Shown in pieces: positions 46,221 through 58,252 of a stretch of DNA of 64,000 nucleotides. Position 1 is the stretch's first letter. The number at the start of each line of letters is the position of its first letter. A model generated the notes under the pieces. It saw nothing but the letters and a program-made list of their open reading frames with translations, did not search any database and was not told where the DNA came from. Origin of the DNA: Phytophthora quininea (Eukaryota > Oomycota > Peronosporomycetes > Peronosporales > Peronosporaceae); NCBI GenBank assembly GCA_011947345.1, contig JAAVTG010000581.1, positions 62,001 to 126,000 on the forward strand. Reading direction: 5' to 3'. A program made the translations under genes and the position numbers.

Positions 46221-49200
46221 ATGTCGTCCTTACACCGTCGCCAGTCGGCGCTCAATCTGCCGTTCCAGAGCTCGAGCGAATTGCAATTCACTGGGGCCAA
46301 TTCTCGGAAGGTGCGGTCTCCGTTGGCAATTCTCAATCTGTCGTCGCCGGTCAAAGAGGACACAAACGACGTGGACGACCAGGAACCATCGCCGACGTCT
46401 CGCGACAGCTACGACGAGAAGAGCAAGAGGAGGCCGCAAAACGAGCTAAGCCGAAGAGGGGCTACAGGCCGCGGCACTGTCTCCGTCAGATGGGAATCGA
46501 CGCCAGAAAGCTGCGACCGCACTTTCGAGCTCAGCCAGCAGAGATCCGACACTCACCGCAGCTCTCGTTCGAGCCAATCTGGCTCACAAACACATCTGCG
46601 CACGCTCTCTCGAGATTTTGTGCTTCCGTCGGTGCCGACGTCGTCCGTGCGGCACGAAAACTGTTCCAGTCTCAAAGACCAATTTCTCAAGATCAAAGAG
46701 CGCTTTTCGCCAAGTATTTCGCCACTCAACACTGCCGCCGTTGCTCCGTGTCCACTGCCGGTCGAAAATGTGGTTGCTGCCACAGCTAATCTCTTCGCGG
46801 CTGTGGCAGCTAGCATCGATACAGTCGCCGTTCCGTCTTCCTCGGAAACATTAGCCGTGTCGACCCAAAGTTTTCCATCCATGGACGATGAGGGAAGCTG
46901 GGAATTCCCACAGGCTCGAGTGGAGCGGTGGTATCGAGAAGACGATTTTTTCAAGGCTTGTATCACGTGCTGGACTATGGAGGCAGGGGCTGCTATCGTC
47001 TCGAAAGTGGCTCGGGTGGTCTCGGAATGGACTTCAGGCAACGCTCGAAGCCCTACGGCGGGTGGCAGCAGCAATATCAATCCGGACGTCTCTTTGCAAT
47101 GGATCGGTCGTCAGCTGTGGGCAGTGACGGTATCACTCCCACTCACTCGCTCGGGAGAATTGCACGAAGAGCACATTACTTTGGCGCACTTGATCAACCG
47201 AGCAGTGGCGGACATTTCCAAGCGGCCGGGTACTCATTTGCCAGTAGCTCCTTCAGATACAACACCAGTACTCCAGACGACACCAGCCAACTCTTGTCTT
47301 CCCGACCAGCCCAAACCAATCGAGTCGACGGACGTCCAAGAAGCCAAACCGCTGTCACCGATTGCGGTGGATGATGATGTGGAGGATCCTGGGCACAAGC
47401 AGATTGCTGCACTCCAGACCAGCCCCTTTAGCACGTTGGTGGCTGAAGATATCGAATTACTACAGGCCTCTCAGACTCAACTGGCACACAAAAACTGCGG
47501 CGCGATCGACGAGAATGCACCCGACACTGCCTGCAGACGTGATGAACAGCTGGGAGAGGATGCGTCGACTGAACGAGATCAAAACGATGAGGAAGAAGAG
47601 GAAGAGGATATCCGAGAAGAGCTGGCAGCACTACCGTTATCGTGGTCTATGCTTTCGTTATCGTCTCAGCCTTCGGGGTCATCTGAACACACTTCTCTAC
47701 AAGGCGAATTCACAATGGACGAGGATAGTATCATTGACCCCGTGGCGAACCTTGCTCCTGAGAAAACTGGCTGGCTGAAAAGAAGAAGCGCAAGCAGCAT
47801 GGAATCGGCAGTTCGTGGCAGCCACGTTATTTTGAACTCAAAGGAAATCGCTTGTATTATTTCGCTAGTGAAGCTGATGGGCTGCCTCGAGGTGCAGTGC
47901 TGCTAGATCATGCGCTTGTCCAACGCGGTCGTGGTGACCATGCAATGGCGCTCAGCATTTCCAGTGCCAGTTCTCATCGCCGACTACAAGTACTGAAGTT
48001 TTCAGCTAGACTCACTCACCAAGTGCATCCGTACGTTGTTTCTTCTTGTGCATGCCCCACAGACCGTCTGCTAACACTGTTCGCATGTTCCGTTTGTTAC
48101 AGGCGAAAGTCGATTGAACTGCGTGTTGTCGAGGAAACAGAGGCATCTGTGAGTGGATGGATTGCAGCACTCAATCGTGCGTCGTTTTACTGCAAGCTGG
48201 CGAACGCTACTGCAGGCTGCTCGGCGACGTTGCCCATTCCTTCGTCTTCGTCATTTGGGCCATTCACGACCCCCGACAGCAAGCGTAAAACCCCTTCTAT
48301 CGATTTCGATCGCCAACCACGACCAAATCGACGTCGCTGCCGCTGTCGGCTGAAAGAGAACGTCGAGATGTGGAAGACGCCGACTCGGAGGAGATCCGAA
48401 CCACCACCGCGCGATGGACGGCGTCTTACCAGCAACTGGGGAGTGTACGGTATCTACGTGAGACTGATCCATTGCTATGGGAGATTCATCCACCGGAACA
48501 GATCGCTATCCGCAAGAAGGCAGCGCGGGCTCGTACACGTGCAGACTACTTGGCCATTTTTCGCGCCATGCTGAGACTTTCGCTCAAATCTTTTTGCCAA
48601 GACCTCAGCCGATCTCACTCGAGCAGACACTGCGTGATATTCTGCCGGAACTATTCCTCATCAACGACACTCTTTACGGTGGAGGAGAACAGCAGCAAGC
48701 GACCGAGCAAAATGGAGCTGAGTCAGGTCAGCCACAACAGAGCCGCGGGCTGGAACACATTTTGAAGTGCTCGACGCCCATATCCAACGCTTTGCAGCTG
48801 CACCGGAGGAGCGGGTGCGTGCAGTGAGTGCGTTGTTGCAAGCTTGTGCCAGGACGATCAGCGGCGGCGATTCCTACTTCGTTGTACACCGCCTGCTAGG
48901 CAACCCAAACTTGATCATTCGACCGGCCGAAGCGCGTGGCAGACCCATTGAAATCGACGTATCCCCTGAGCGCCCAAGCCACTTCCTCATCACAGTGTTT
49001 AGTGCCTTTTCCTTTCATCTGCTGGACGACGTCGAGCGGTTCGGAGACTCGAGCGACCCCAATGCCGGCGCCATGACTCCGGCACCGCTGTTGCGCGTAC
49101 GGACTCGCCACATCCAGGAGTTCGACTTTGCCAGCGGCACGTCGACGCGTTGGCTTCGAATTGAGGTGGAAGGCCGCAAAGAAGACAACAGTCCTGGAGG

Positions 49201-49303
49201 TGGAGGTGTTGGGGCTGGAGCTCTTGGACGTTGGGGCACTCGGCGACAGTCTCACGAGGCTGCTGAATCGAGAATTGGGGCATTGCTGGATGCATTGTCG
49301 TGA
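46221..49303 (+). CDS. PH-domain protein with long disordered N-terminus
   Basis: The start at 46221 gives MSSLHRRQSALNLPF. About 500 residues of Ser/Thr-rich, low-complexity sequence follow, with a short acidic patch (DEEEEEEDIREEL). A PH domain then begins: KTGWLK, then in another frame GSSWQPRYFELKGNRLYYFA. It ends SVSGWIAALNRASF after an intron (48031-48102). PH domains bind phosphoinositides or protein partners at membranes. The C-terminal region has IHPPEQIAIRKKAARARTRA, SLEQTLRDILPELFLINDTL and VFSAFSFHLLDDVERFG; I do not recognise it. Shifts are required at an A run near 47,775, near 48,310, near 48,590 and near 48,760. The start is the first ATG in frame, as the earlier part of the frame begins with GTG. 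Confidence 0.7.
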
Positions 49304-49399
49304 TCGAACTGGTGGCAACGTTCGAGGCCCAGATCGCAATGTGAAAGTAACCCCATTGCTGCTAGTTGGTTCAGCCGTTGGGTGCCAATCCGCCATGGC

Positions 49400-50895
49400 G
49401 TGAGAAAGCAATATACACTTCCATGGGACTGTTGAATGCCACGAGAATGCCTCGTTGAAGGCCAATACGTCGCTCTCTGGGGTTCTCGACGCATTCTTTC
49501 ATACACCTCGGGCGAATCGTCCACGTGCACAACATGCACTCTGTAAAGTCTCAAACTGACCGCAATTGCTGAAGCTGCCGGGATTGAACAAGTTCGATTG
49601 TCGTCCTCGAATCTCCTCGATAGATTGGCACGCTACCTGCCAGGAAGGTTCACCAGCTTTACCGTCGTATATCCCGGCGCTTGTGCGATGTCGAACGTAA
49701 TAGCAAACCGGTACATGCGAGGGCGTAGAGCATTGATTAGGTCACATATTATCTCGCGGACACTTCGTTTGCAATGGAAATACAGACATGCTCAGAACTT
49801 GGCTTTGAGTGTTGCATCTTCTGGAGCCGAGGCAGACAACACTGACAACGGGCCGTACTCCAAGCCTCGCCCATCAGCATGATGAATCGGGCGGGGTTTG
49901 ATCAAATTGGCGTATTGCTCCAAGTAGTTCCATTTCCTGGCATACACTTTGCTTTACAGGGTGATGGTGCGGGTAGATCTGCCTCGAGCTGTGTCTCCAC
50001 AGCTCAACTCGAGCCAGATCCACCACTTTCGTGGTCGTAATTCGAATCCAGTGCGGCTTGAACCAAGTGTAAGCGGTCGTATCCGTGACACAGCGCGCCG
50101 CTGAGCCAGAAAGTTGTCGTGGACAACACGAATCGACAATGGCGATAGATCCCCAAACGCAACCAGATCGTTGGTGTACGATCCCCCCTACAAATCTGCT
50201 CCAGACCTCCCTAGGGCCGAGCATGAACCTGAACCGCCAGCACCCACAGAGCAACACTCATGCCGTCCATTCCGTTGAGACCACCGACGTGCTCCGCATT
50301 CTTGGTAATGAATAGGGCGATGTCTCCTTCATCTGTCATGTTCGCAAACACGTCGTGGTCATCCTGGCGTCTGAGCAAAGTCGCGGTGTCGGGATGCTGT
50401 CGCTGTTGAGCAGCCCGCGGGATCAAGTCCACATCGAAGCCTGGATATGCCCGACCTTCTTGTTGTACCTGTGTCTCGATTGCAGTCTAGAACTCAACCT
50501 CCGACCCCACAGAAAATTTTGGCTTGATCCGAAAGACAACTGCAGTCTCCGTGGCCATATCCAGCGACGAATGCTTGTGCGGTGAATCTTCCGAGGCCCT
50601 CGAGATGAAACTTGCCATTGGGATCGCCGATCTGAGTTCACTGCTGCGTCGTGGCGTTGGCTTCGTCGAGGTTAAGCTTTTCGACTAAATGTCTTCCGAA
50701 ATATTGAGTCACGAAAGCTTCTTCCTCGTTAGGACGGATGTCGATCCTGACGGGGATTCCCAGTGGCAGCTTCTCCACGGAGCCATCCAGCGGATACCCG
50801 ATGTTGAGAGCCGTGAGCGGATACCCCTGGCCGTTTGCCTCGTTACTTCTGAGAGCTGTAGGCAATGCTGCTGTCGAACAGAGGGTGAACATCGA
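49400..50895 (-). pseudogene. decayed GT31-GT10 fusion gene
   Basis: Minus-strand pieces match the intact fusion at 54856-57713 in order. A GT31 N-terminus (NIGYPLDGSVEKLPLGIPV, about 50,800) is followed by the late GT31 core (ITKNAEHVGGLNGMDGMSVA near 50,300, then VAFGDLSPLSIRVVHDN near 50,150). GT10 segments follow, with YRFAITFDIAQAPGYTTVK near 49,700, FLAGSVPIY near 49,650 and VLAFNEAFSWHSTVP near 49,450. The part carrying the GT31 DXD metal site is missing, an internal deletion of about 200 codons. Many stops and shifts break the rest, so it makes no enzyme. Its presence shows that the fusion predates at least one duplication. Confidence 0.75.
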
Positions 50896-51025
50896 CGATG
50901 TTCACTGCTGCAGAACAAGTCGTGACGAGATCCATACGCAAACAATCGAGGCGGGGACATCAAGAGCTCGCATTCCTGCGCTGGCAATGACGATCTTTCC
51001 GCCGATGATGGCACGTCCGCTTCAA

Positions 51026-52782
51026 CTACGCAATGCCAAAGGTCCATACTGCAAGACGAGCAGCACCCGGCAATGCAAGAAGCTCTGACCGTAGTCGACT
51101 AGCGAATTCAGCGCATGGAGCAAGACCAATCGCACCAGGAAACCAAAGTCGAACATCGCCGTAGACTCGACGGGAATACTCGAAGAACGTCTCGTTGGCC
51201 GGAGTGGCTGAGACTTTGATCCCAGCTTTTGTGGCTGTGGAGATGACCGTCATCACTTGTAGCAGCAGCGTTGCGACCTGGATCGTCATTTCAAGTTGCA
51301 GCTTCTCTCGAAATTGTGGCAGTGAATACACAAACCCACCGGCAGGAGCTAGGCTGGGTGGTTTTAACCAGGCGTACCGTTGAAATCCATGGCAAAGCTC
51401 GCGGCTTGCTGCAATATTTGCGTGGACAGCACGGATTGCTAGTGGGGACAGGTCCCCAAGCACGGACATGTTATCGTTGCAGGGTCTTGTTCTCAAAAGT
51501 CTCAGTCCCTCGTACTCTTGAGGATGCACTTGCAGTGCAGCCAGCCACAACGGGATGCTGATGTCGTCCATTCCGCCCAAGTCTCGTATTCGCTGCCGGT
51601 TCTTGGAGATAAACTGCACGCAGTCCATCGACAAGAACACATACTCTCCCAGCGCAAACGGCAGTAATTGGTGTAGCGGATACTGCTGCTCTGATAGGTA
51701 GTTGCGATTGGTCGGGTCTCGAATCGGCTCCATGTGCAGTACTTGTCCGCTGTAGTAGCTATTTCTGGACGCTCCCAACGCCCGCAGCTGAGCAACGACT
51801 TTGTCCAAGCGAATGTAAACGTCGTCATCGGCGACCACCACAAATTGGGCATGGGAAAATTGGGTAGCTGCCATGTGGAGAAACTCTTTCGCTTTGCCGG
51901 CCAACCCGAGATAGCTGTCAGCGCAATCGAGTTCATCCGTTAACAGATCGCCATACACTCGCTTCTCCAGTTCCACAGCTTCCCACTGTCGCCGTCGCTC
52001 TTCATCCGAAGCAGTATCTCCATCTCCGCTTGGCTTTACTGAAGTAAACGGCCGACATCCTAGGAAGAGCATTTTCACTCCGCGGGGAGATTGTTTGCAT
52101 CGACCCAAGTCTCTCGCATGGCCTGACGAAGTGGAAAGTTGGTCACTGCAGCCGCCTTCACCCCGACTAATAGGATCAATTCATCCTGGTTGCTCTCTTG
52201 ACTTCGGAGCTGCGTACATCTCGGTTTAACATTGGAATTATTGCGCAAAAGCTTCTGCTGAACCTCCTTGTCCGGCGAACGCTGCTACTCGCTAGCCCAT
52301 TGCATCAGCGATTGGTCGTACCCAGGTCGGTATCGGACTTTCCTCCTCCAGGACGCGGCTCAAGTAGTTAGCAAACGCATCGTCGCTAACCAACAAGAAC
52401 GTGGTTTTTGCAGATTGCCAGTGGATTTGTCCCCGAGTCGATCCTTTATCAGTAATGAACACCTGAAGCGTGTAGTTGCCAGGCTCTCAGTCTTCGAAAA
52501 TCAGGCCCGAGCTGTCGATCCCGAAGCAAGTGACCAGCTTGTTGTTGGCCTCCACACACAACTCCTTGTCCTTGTAGAGATTTGCGAAAACCGAGTCACT
52601 TCCTGGATGCACGCCGATCTCGGTCGCAAAAATCACCGGAGCTTTTTCAAGGACCCGTCGAACGGATAAGCAATGGCGAGCGCTGTGGCAGGATCCTCGA
52701 ACTCGGCACGAGGATGTTCATGAGCAACTACCAGAAGTGCCGCAGTGCAGAACGTAGCGTAGAGCAACGGCTTCCACGACAT
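51026..52782 (-). CDS. GT31 family glycosyltransferase, damaged, possible pseudogene
   Basis: The start at 52782 gives a signal anchor (MSWKPLLYATFCTAALLVV), then the N-terminal stem domain shared by the cluster (IAYPFDGSL.., TEIGVHPGSDSVFANLYKDK). The catalytic part from 52108 is one long frame of 360 residues. It has a metal-binding VVADDDVYIRLDK, LLTDELDCADSYLGL, FLSMDCVQFISKNRQRIR and GGMDDISIPLWLAALQVHP. GT31 enzymes add galactose or GlcNAc in beta-1,3 linkage in the Golgi; this clade is oomycete-specific and its sugar is unknown. In-frame TGA (52489-52487) and TAG (52287-52285) cannot be explained by run-length errors, and there are two or three shifts. So it may be dead. It ends near AARLAVWTFG, where the fusion gene continues into GT10. 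Confidence 0.7.
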
Positions 52783-52916
52783 GGTGAACTCTTGACCTCC
52801 ACTGCCAAGTCCTTCGGCAAACCTTTCCAATGTGTGGATATGCCTCACAAACATAAATTCGTAACACTTGCCAACCAAGTCATTGTATTGCTATTGTGTT
52901 AGCGAAGTTGGTCCTG

Positions 52917-54383
52917 TTAGGCTTCTGCCTCTTTGGACACACCGCCCTTGTCCCAAGTGTATGGATTGAATCCGTGGCAAAAGTTGCGTCCCGATCGTAG
53001 GTTGCTGTCGATGATGCGCATCGCTGAAGGACTGAGGTCGGCGTACGCTAAAATGTTTTCAGTGCATGGCGATTCGCGCAGGTTCTGGAACACCTCAATA
53101 TGCTGCGGATGCACTTGGATGGCCAGTAGCCACAGCGCCACAGACACGTCGTCGAGTCCTCCGAGCCCTTGCAACTCCACGTGGTTGTCGGAAATGAACT
53201 CGGCCACGTCCATCGACATGAAGTAGTGCGGACCCCACGCAAATGGCGGAAACTCGTCCATCGGATACACAGACTCGGGCAGGTAGTATCGTCGAGTCGG
53301 GTCTCGTTCGGGGCGGAACAAGCGACCGTCCTTGACGTGACCAGCATAAATGTCGTGAAGCGGCCCATTGCTGGTGAGTTGATCGGCCAGAATGTCGACA
53401 CGGAGATAGGAATCCTCATCTGCAATCATGACATACGCTGCTCGTCGAAGAGCGTGATCGGTCCCCACAAGATGTAGAAACTCCTTGACTTTCACAGTCA
53501 GAGCTGCGTACGAGTCTTCACAGTCCAGAACGTCCGTCAGCAGATCTCCATAGACTTGCTGCTCGTAGGCGATGGCTTGCTTTAATTCTTCCGCGCTATC
53601 TGCTGGCAGTCGACACCCCGCAAACCGCACTCGGACTTTTCGTGGTAGAACATCCATACTCGCCCATGTCTCTCGAATCGCCTGACGAAATGGGAAGCCT
53701 GCAATGACTCTGGTCTTGACTCCGATGACTAGGAACGGAGGGTCCGTCGGCGTGTCTTCAGAAACCCAAACTGGTTTGACTTGGCCGGCTGAGTCGACTT
53801 CCCGCGTGACGACGTTTTCGAGGCTATTCCTCTCGCTCTCCCTCAATCGGAACCACTGCAGCACCCCAACGTCTTCTTTGTCGCGACCGCTCCCAAACAA
53901 TTCCGCTTCGTCTCGACGCTGCTGCGCGATCATCGCTGTAAAAGCTGCCTCGCTCAGAACTGCGAACGATGCTTCTTCCGACTGCCTTAGCAGCGTCCCC
54001 GTCCCTGGGGTGGCTGAGTCAGTCACTCCAATCCGAGCCGTGTGGTTCCCCACTGCGATCGGTTCGGTGATCAACGTCACACTGTCGATGGCGATGCAAC
54101 GCTGCCACACCCCGTCCAGTTGCAGACACAACCAGTGGCGGTTGCCATACACCTCCAGCATCTCGTTGTAGTCTGGCGTGTGGAGCATAAAGCGGAACAT
54201 CAGCGGGGACTTGTACTGTCCGTTTGGAGCAGGGTACAGCAGCTGGAGGCCTTCCAGAATCTCCAACTTCGACTGCTCCATGGCCGGGGTTACGGGAGTA
54301 TCACTCGACGAGACTGAACTCGACCAACACGCCACCCCGGCAACCAAAGCAGGCAGAAGACGCCTCATGAAGGTGCAAGTCAT
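52917..54383 (-). CDS. GT31 family glycosyltransferase, intact
   Basis: The only complete member of the cluster with no shift. The start at 54383 (or the in-frame 54368) gives a signal anchor MRRLLPALVAGVACWSSS. An N-terminal stem domain contains LQLLYPAPNGQYKSPLMF. The catalytic domain has FRQAIRETWASMDVLPRKV (the GT31 I-R-x-x-W-x motif), YVMIADEDSYLRVD (the DXD-type metal site, here D-E-D), [46 protein letters not shown] and LSPSAMRIIDSNL. Predicted type II Golgi membrane protein that adds sugars to proteins or glycans using a UDP-sugar; donor and acceptor are unknown. It stops at 52917, without a GT10 part. It is divergent from the fusion gene at 54856, 472 bases apart. Confidence 0.85.
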   Translation of the reverse strand: MTCTFMRRLLPALVAGVACWSSSVSSSDTPVTPAMEQSKLEILEGLQLLYPAPNGQYKSPLMFRFMLHTPDYNEMLEVYGNRHWLCLQLDGVWQRCIAIDSVTLITEPIAVGNHTARIGVTDSATPGTGTLLRQSEEASFAVLSEAAFTAMIAQQRRDEAELFGSGRDKEDVGVLQWFRLRESERNSLENVVTREVDSAGQVKPVWVSEDTPTDPPFLVIGVKTRVIAGFPFRQAIRETWASMDVLPRKVRVRFAGCRLPADSAEELKQAIAYEQQVYGDLLTDVLDCEDSYAALTVKVKEFLHLVGTDHALRRAAYVMIADEDSYLRVDILADQLTSNGPLHDIYAGHVKDGRLFRPERDPTRRYYLPESVYPMDEFPPFAWGPHYFMSMDVAEFISDNHVELQGLGGLDDVSVALWLLAIQVHPQHIEVFQNLRESPCTENILAYADLSPSAMRIIDSNLRSGRNFCHGFNPYTWDKGGVSKEAEA

Positions 54384-54855
54384 CAATAGATGCGAGTCGA
54401 GTCGGAAAGATCGCGAGTGGGGGCTTGGCGTGGCGCCAATGGCGCCGGATCGGCAAACCGTGGAAAGAGTGACTATATGGCATATTTTCACGCATGGTTA
54501 ACTGGAGGCGGTTGGTTCTTGCGCGTTAGAGTGTTGCATCGGGTCTCCCGACGAGCTTCGTCGATAGCGTGAGCGAGGACCTTCGGTGGGCTGCCGCCGT
54601 TTGCTCCGGGATCGAATGTTATACCCTCGATCGACTGAGTGCGCTTCATCTCCAGCAAGAACCACCGACGATACCCACTTTGTGCCGAGCGAAACAGTCC
54701 TTAGACGCATCTGTGCGGATGTTCGCCTGCACTTCCCGCTCGCTCTGGGCGCTTCTTCGTGTTCGAGCTACTCCGATCCGAGCTCTAGATCATACTTTTT
54801 TATTGGCGTCGTTTCGAACTGAATAGTGCAAACATATCGTTGACGTTGATTCTGG
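54384..54855. promoter_or_regulatory. 472-bp divergent promoter of two GT31 genes
   Basis: The intact GT31 gene and the GT31-GT10 fusion are transcribed away from each other across this stretch. No coding signal is supported. Confidence 0.4.
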
Positions 54856-57713
54856 ATGACGATGAAGCTGCTTTGGACGCTCACGTCCTTGTGCTGCAGC
54901 CTCGTGTGCTCCACTCCCCATGACGAGGTCGCCATCGCTGATGCCCAAGATCTGCCGGACTCGATCGAAAGGAGTCTCCAATCGGACGTGGTCGACCCCT
55001 TCACGTCGGTCGAGATCTCGTATCCGCTGCACGGAGCCGTCGAAAAGCCTCCAGTCCAGTTCTCCATCAAGATCAAGATCCGATCGAGTCACGTCCAGGA
55101 GCTGCACGAGCTCTACCGCAACAGGAGTGTCTGCTACGAAGTCAATGCCACGTCTTGGGGCTGTCACGGCCTGGACGCGGCGACGTTCGAGCTAACGAGT
55201 GTCGGCACGTCGTCGGTCCGTGTGTATTTGAGCGACACGGATGGCGACGGTCGTGCGGTTGGGCGACGCTACTGGCAGACACCTGTGACGACGTTCTCAG
55301 TTGTTGACGAGGCAGAGCTGGAGGAGAAGGCCAGAGCTTTCGTGGCAGATAGACAGGCAAAGCATCGACAAGGTTACGACCTCTCCCTTGACCACTGGGC
55401 GTCGCTGCAACAGCGACAGCGCCCTGAAAGTTTGCTGAAGAGACTGTCAAGAACGACCTGCCCAGACCGAGGAGAGGTGACCCTGGCAGTGTCTTTCTCC
55501 TCATTGGCGTCAAGACGTCGGTAGTGACGAACTTCGCTCTGCGGCAAGCCATTCGCGAGACGTGGGCCAGCAGCGAGCGATTACCGAGTCGCGTCAAGGT
55601 CTTCTTCGTAGGATGTCGTCCGTTCACGACCTTATTCGAAGCAGATGATGATGGAAGACGATGAAGAAAGCACTACGCAACGGGAGCTGTGGCATGCAAT
55701 AGAGCTGGAGAAAATGGTGTACGGCGATTTACTGACGGATGAGCTCGACTGTAACGACGCGTACGTGGATCTCGCCAACAAGGTAAAGGAGTTCTTACAT
55801 TTTGCAGCAACGACGTACTCAGCAGCCCAATATGTCATGATTGCGGACGACGACTTGTACGTCCGTGTGGATGAACTGGTGGAGCATTTGGAGCGTCTTG
55901 GCCCGCAAGCACGACACTACAGCGGACAAGTGCCATCCATTCAGCACGCTCGCAAGGACAGACCGACTCGAGAGGCAGGAAAACGCTTTTCGTTGTCCAG
56001 AGCGGTCTTTCCTTTGTCAGAGACGCCTCCTTTTGCCATGGGCGCGTACTTCTTCCTCTCGATGGATTGTGTGCGCTTTATATCGAAAAATCGCCATCGG
56101 TTGCGAGATCTCAATGGCATGGACGACCTCACCGTTGCGCTGTGGATGTTTGTGATGGGAGTACACGCTCAGCATACCGAGCGACTGGGTTATCTTCGCA
56201 GTTATCCTTGTCGGAACAGCTTCCTAGCGTTTGGGGACTTGTCTCCGTTGGCCATCCGCGAAGTCCACAGCAACTTGATGGAGCAACGGCCATTTTGCCA
56301 CGGATTTGATCGCGTCTTGTGGCTGAAAGCAGCAGCTCACGCGCCTTCCATCGGCCTCTCGCAAATGCTACCGTTGTTTTCAGAGTCGCTTCAGGTTCGG
56401 TTTGGGGTCGTAAACGCGCAGAAATTGGGCCCAATTGAGATCGTCTCGGCCATCTCCTCCGACTTCAGTGCTGGTATCAAAGTGCTGTACTCCCCATCAC
56501 GGCAAACGTTTGCTGAATTGTCACGTCTTGTGTGTGCAGAGTCTCGCTTGAGCTTTTCAGGGGCAGTCAAAGGCGTTACCTGCAGCGAAATTGCACGCGA
56601 TCTACGAAATCAGCTTCGAGTTTTTATTCGCAGGTGCTCGAGTCACACACGGTGGAGTCGTCTCGACTTGCCTTATGGGGACATAACTTATTCACGAAGG
56701 GGCAAGCGAGATCCCCGATGGTCGTAGCGTATTCTCCAGGTGCGGCGGTGTCCTCCATCATTTTCGAGTCCACTTTTGCGTCCATGCAGCACGATCGACC
56801 GATCGTGGTAGTTGACGAAGTCACTCTTGATCGCAAATACGGAGGACGCCCTGACGTCTTTGTGTTTTCCATCCTGGACGGCTGCAAAAATGGGATGCCG
56901 CCTGAGTGCAAGCGAATGGTATCCGAGTACTTGGACAAGTACTCCCGACCAATCGACGGAGGTGGCAACAATACTCTCGGCGGTATCGTTATGATTTCAG
57001 GCGAAAGACATGACGTTGACGGCTTGGACGAGCGAGTGCTGCTGCTCTCGACGGTGGCGAATGTACCACGTGACAAGCACATCTATCTGTCGATGGCGAG
57101 CATGTCGTTCGCAGAGAGACTTGACCACGACCCGACCGCACTGTTAGTCTCGCAAGGACAAAAATATCAACACAAGCCGCGAAGGTTCTGCGCGTACATG
57201 TACGCCCGTTGTGGCCGCATAGAGCGCGAACTCATGTACGACTTGCTGAACGAGGTCGAACCTGTGGACGCGCTTGGAAAATGCGCGGGGAGAGCAAACA
57301 TTCACACGTCTCGAGGTAGCAGACCGGCTCGATACAACGACGACGCCGTTAATCGATACCAAAACTACAAGTTCGTCATCGCCTTCGAAAACGCACAGGC
57401 GCCAGGATACGTGACGGAAAAGCTCGTCAACGCCTTCCTAGCTGGTAGCGTCCCCATCTACTACGGGAACTCCACGACGGTGTCGCAGCTCTTCAACCCC
57501 AGCAGCTTCATCGACTGCGGTCTGTTTCCGGCTTTTCAGGACTGTGCTCGGTATGTGCTACAAGTCCACACTTCTCCGGACCAGTACGCAGCAATGCTGC
57601 GAGAGGCTCCGATTACGGATGTCGAAGCGTTTGAACACGCTTTTTCGTGGCATCCAGCCGTGGCTAGCAGTTTCCACGCGGAAGAACTCGTCAAACACCT
57701 TCGACGAGGGTAA
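54856..57713 (+). CDS. GT31-GT10 fusion: beta-1,3-glycosyltransferase plus fucosyltransferase-like domain
   Basis: The start at 54856 gives a signal anchor (MTMKLLWTLTSLCCSLV). The stem domain has ISYPLHGAVEKPPVQFSIKI. The GT31 domain has LRQAIRETWAS, YVMIADDDLYVRVDELVEHL with a DDD metal site, DLLTDELDCNDAYVDL and FLSMDCVRFISKNRHRLR. A second catalytic domain then begins, with DVFVFSILDGCKNGMPPECK, YNDDAVNRYQNYKFVIAFEN, and the fucosyltransferase signature APGYVTEKLVNAFLAGSVPI. The latter is the GT10 motif that binds GDP-fucose. A bifunctional Golgi enzyme building a fucosylated glycan is the natural reading, but activity is not shown. Three one-base shifts (near 55,470, 55,645 and 56,640) split it. 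The last lies exactly between the two domains, so a readthrough or split-gene reading must be ruled out; the pseudogene on the other strand has the same order. Confidence 0.8.
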
Positions 57714-58252
57714 CGTCATACACCTTACGACAACCAGACATAATGACAAGAAGATTGCTCTCCTTTATCTTGCCATTGGGCCCTGGAGTTCCTGCACTTT
57801 GATGCGACGCACCCTCATGCTCGGTACGACATGATCGCAGACGACGATGTATCTTTTCGAGATGGTGGAGCAAACTTGAGGTTCTTGGTCAACTCAAGCG
57901 TTTCGTCGAGTCTGTGATCACTCTCGGCAGCTGCAAACTTTCAATTACTCGTCCACAGGCACACTTTTCGTCCAAAGATTGTCAACACCACTGCACCTTG
58001 AATTCACCGCCGCGAGTGTGAAAGCGGCAAGTGCGCTCCAAATCACAACCACCACCAGCAAGCGAAGTGTCGTATTTCCTCATCGACCGGAACGCTTATT
58101 TTTCGAGCTCTGTGGACGGCATGACCTGCTGCAAGATCTGAACTATGTTGCCCCGAAACACGCCAACCTTCTTGGACAAACTACAGAGCCTCTCTGTAAC
58201 GCAAAATCCATTGTAATTTAAAAGAAAACCACTAACCTTACTTGTAGTCATA
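57714..58252. other. intergenic, 539 bases, nothing recognised
   Basis: Convergent ends of the fusion gene and the four-helix protein. Short open frames on both strands are not supported. Confidence 0.4.
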
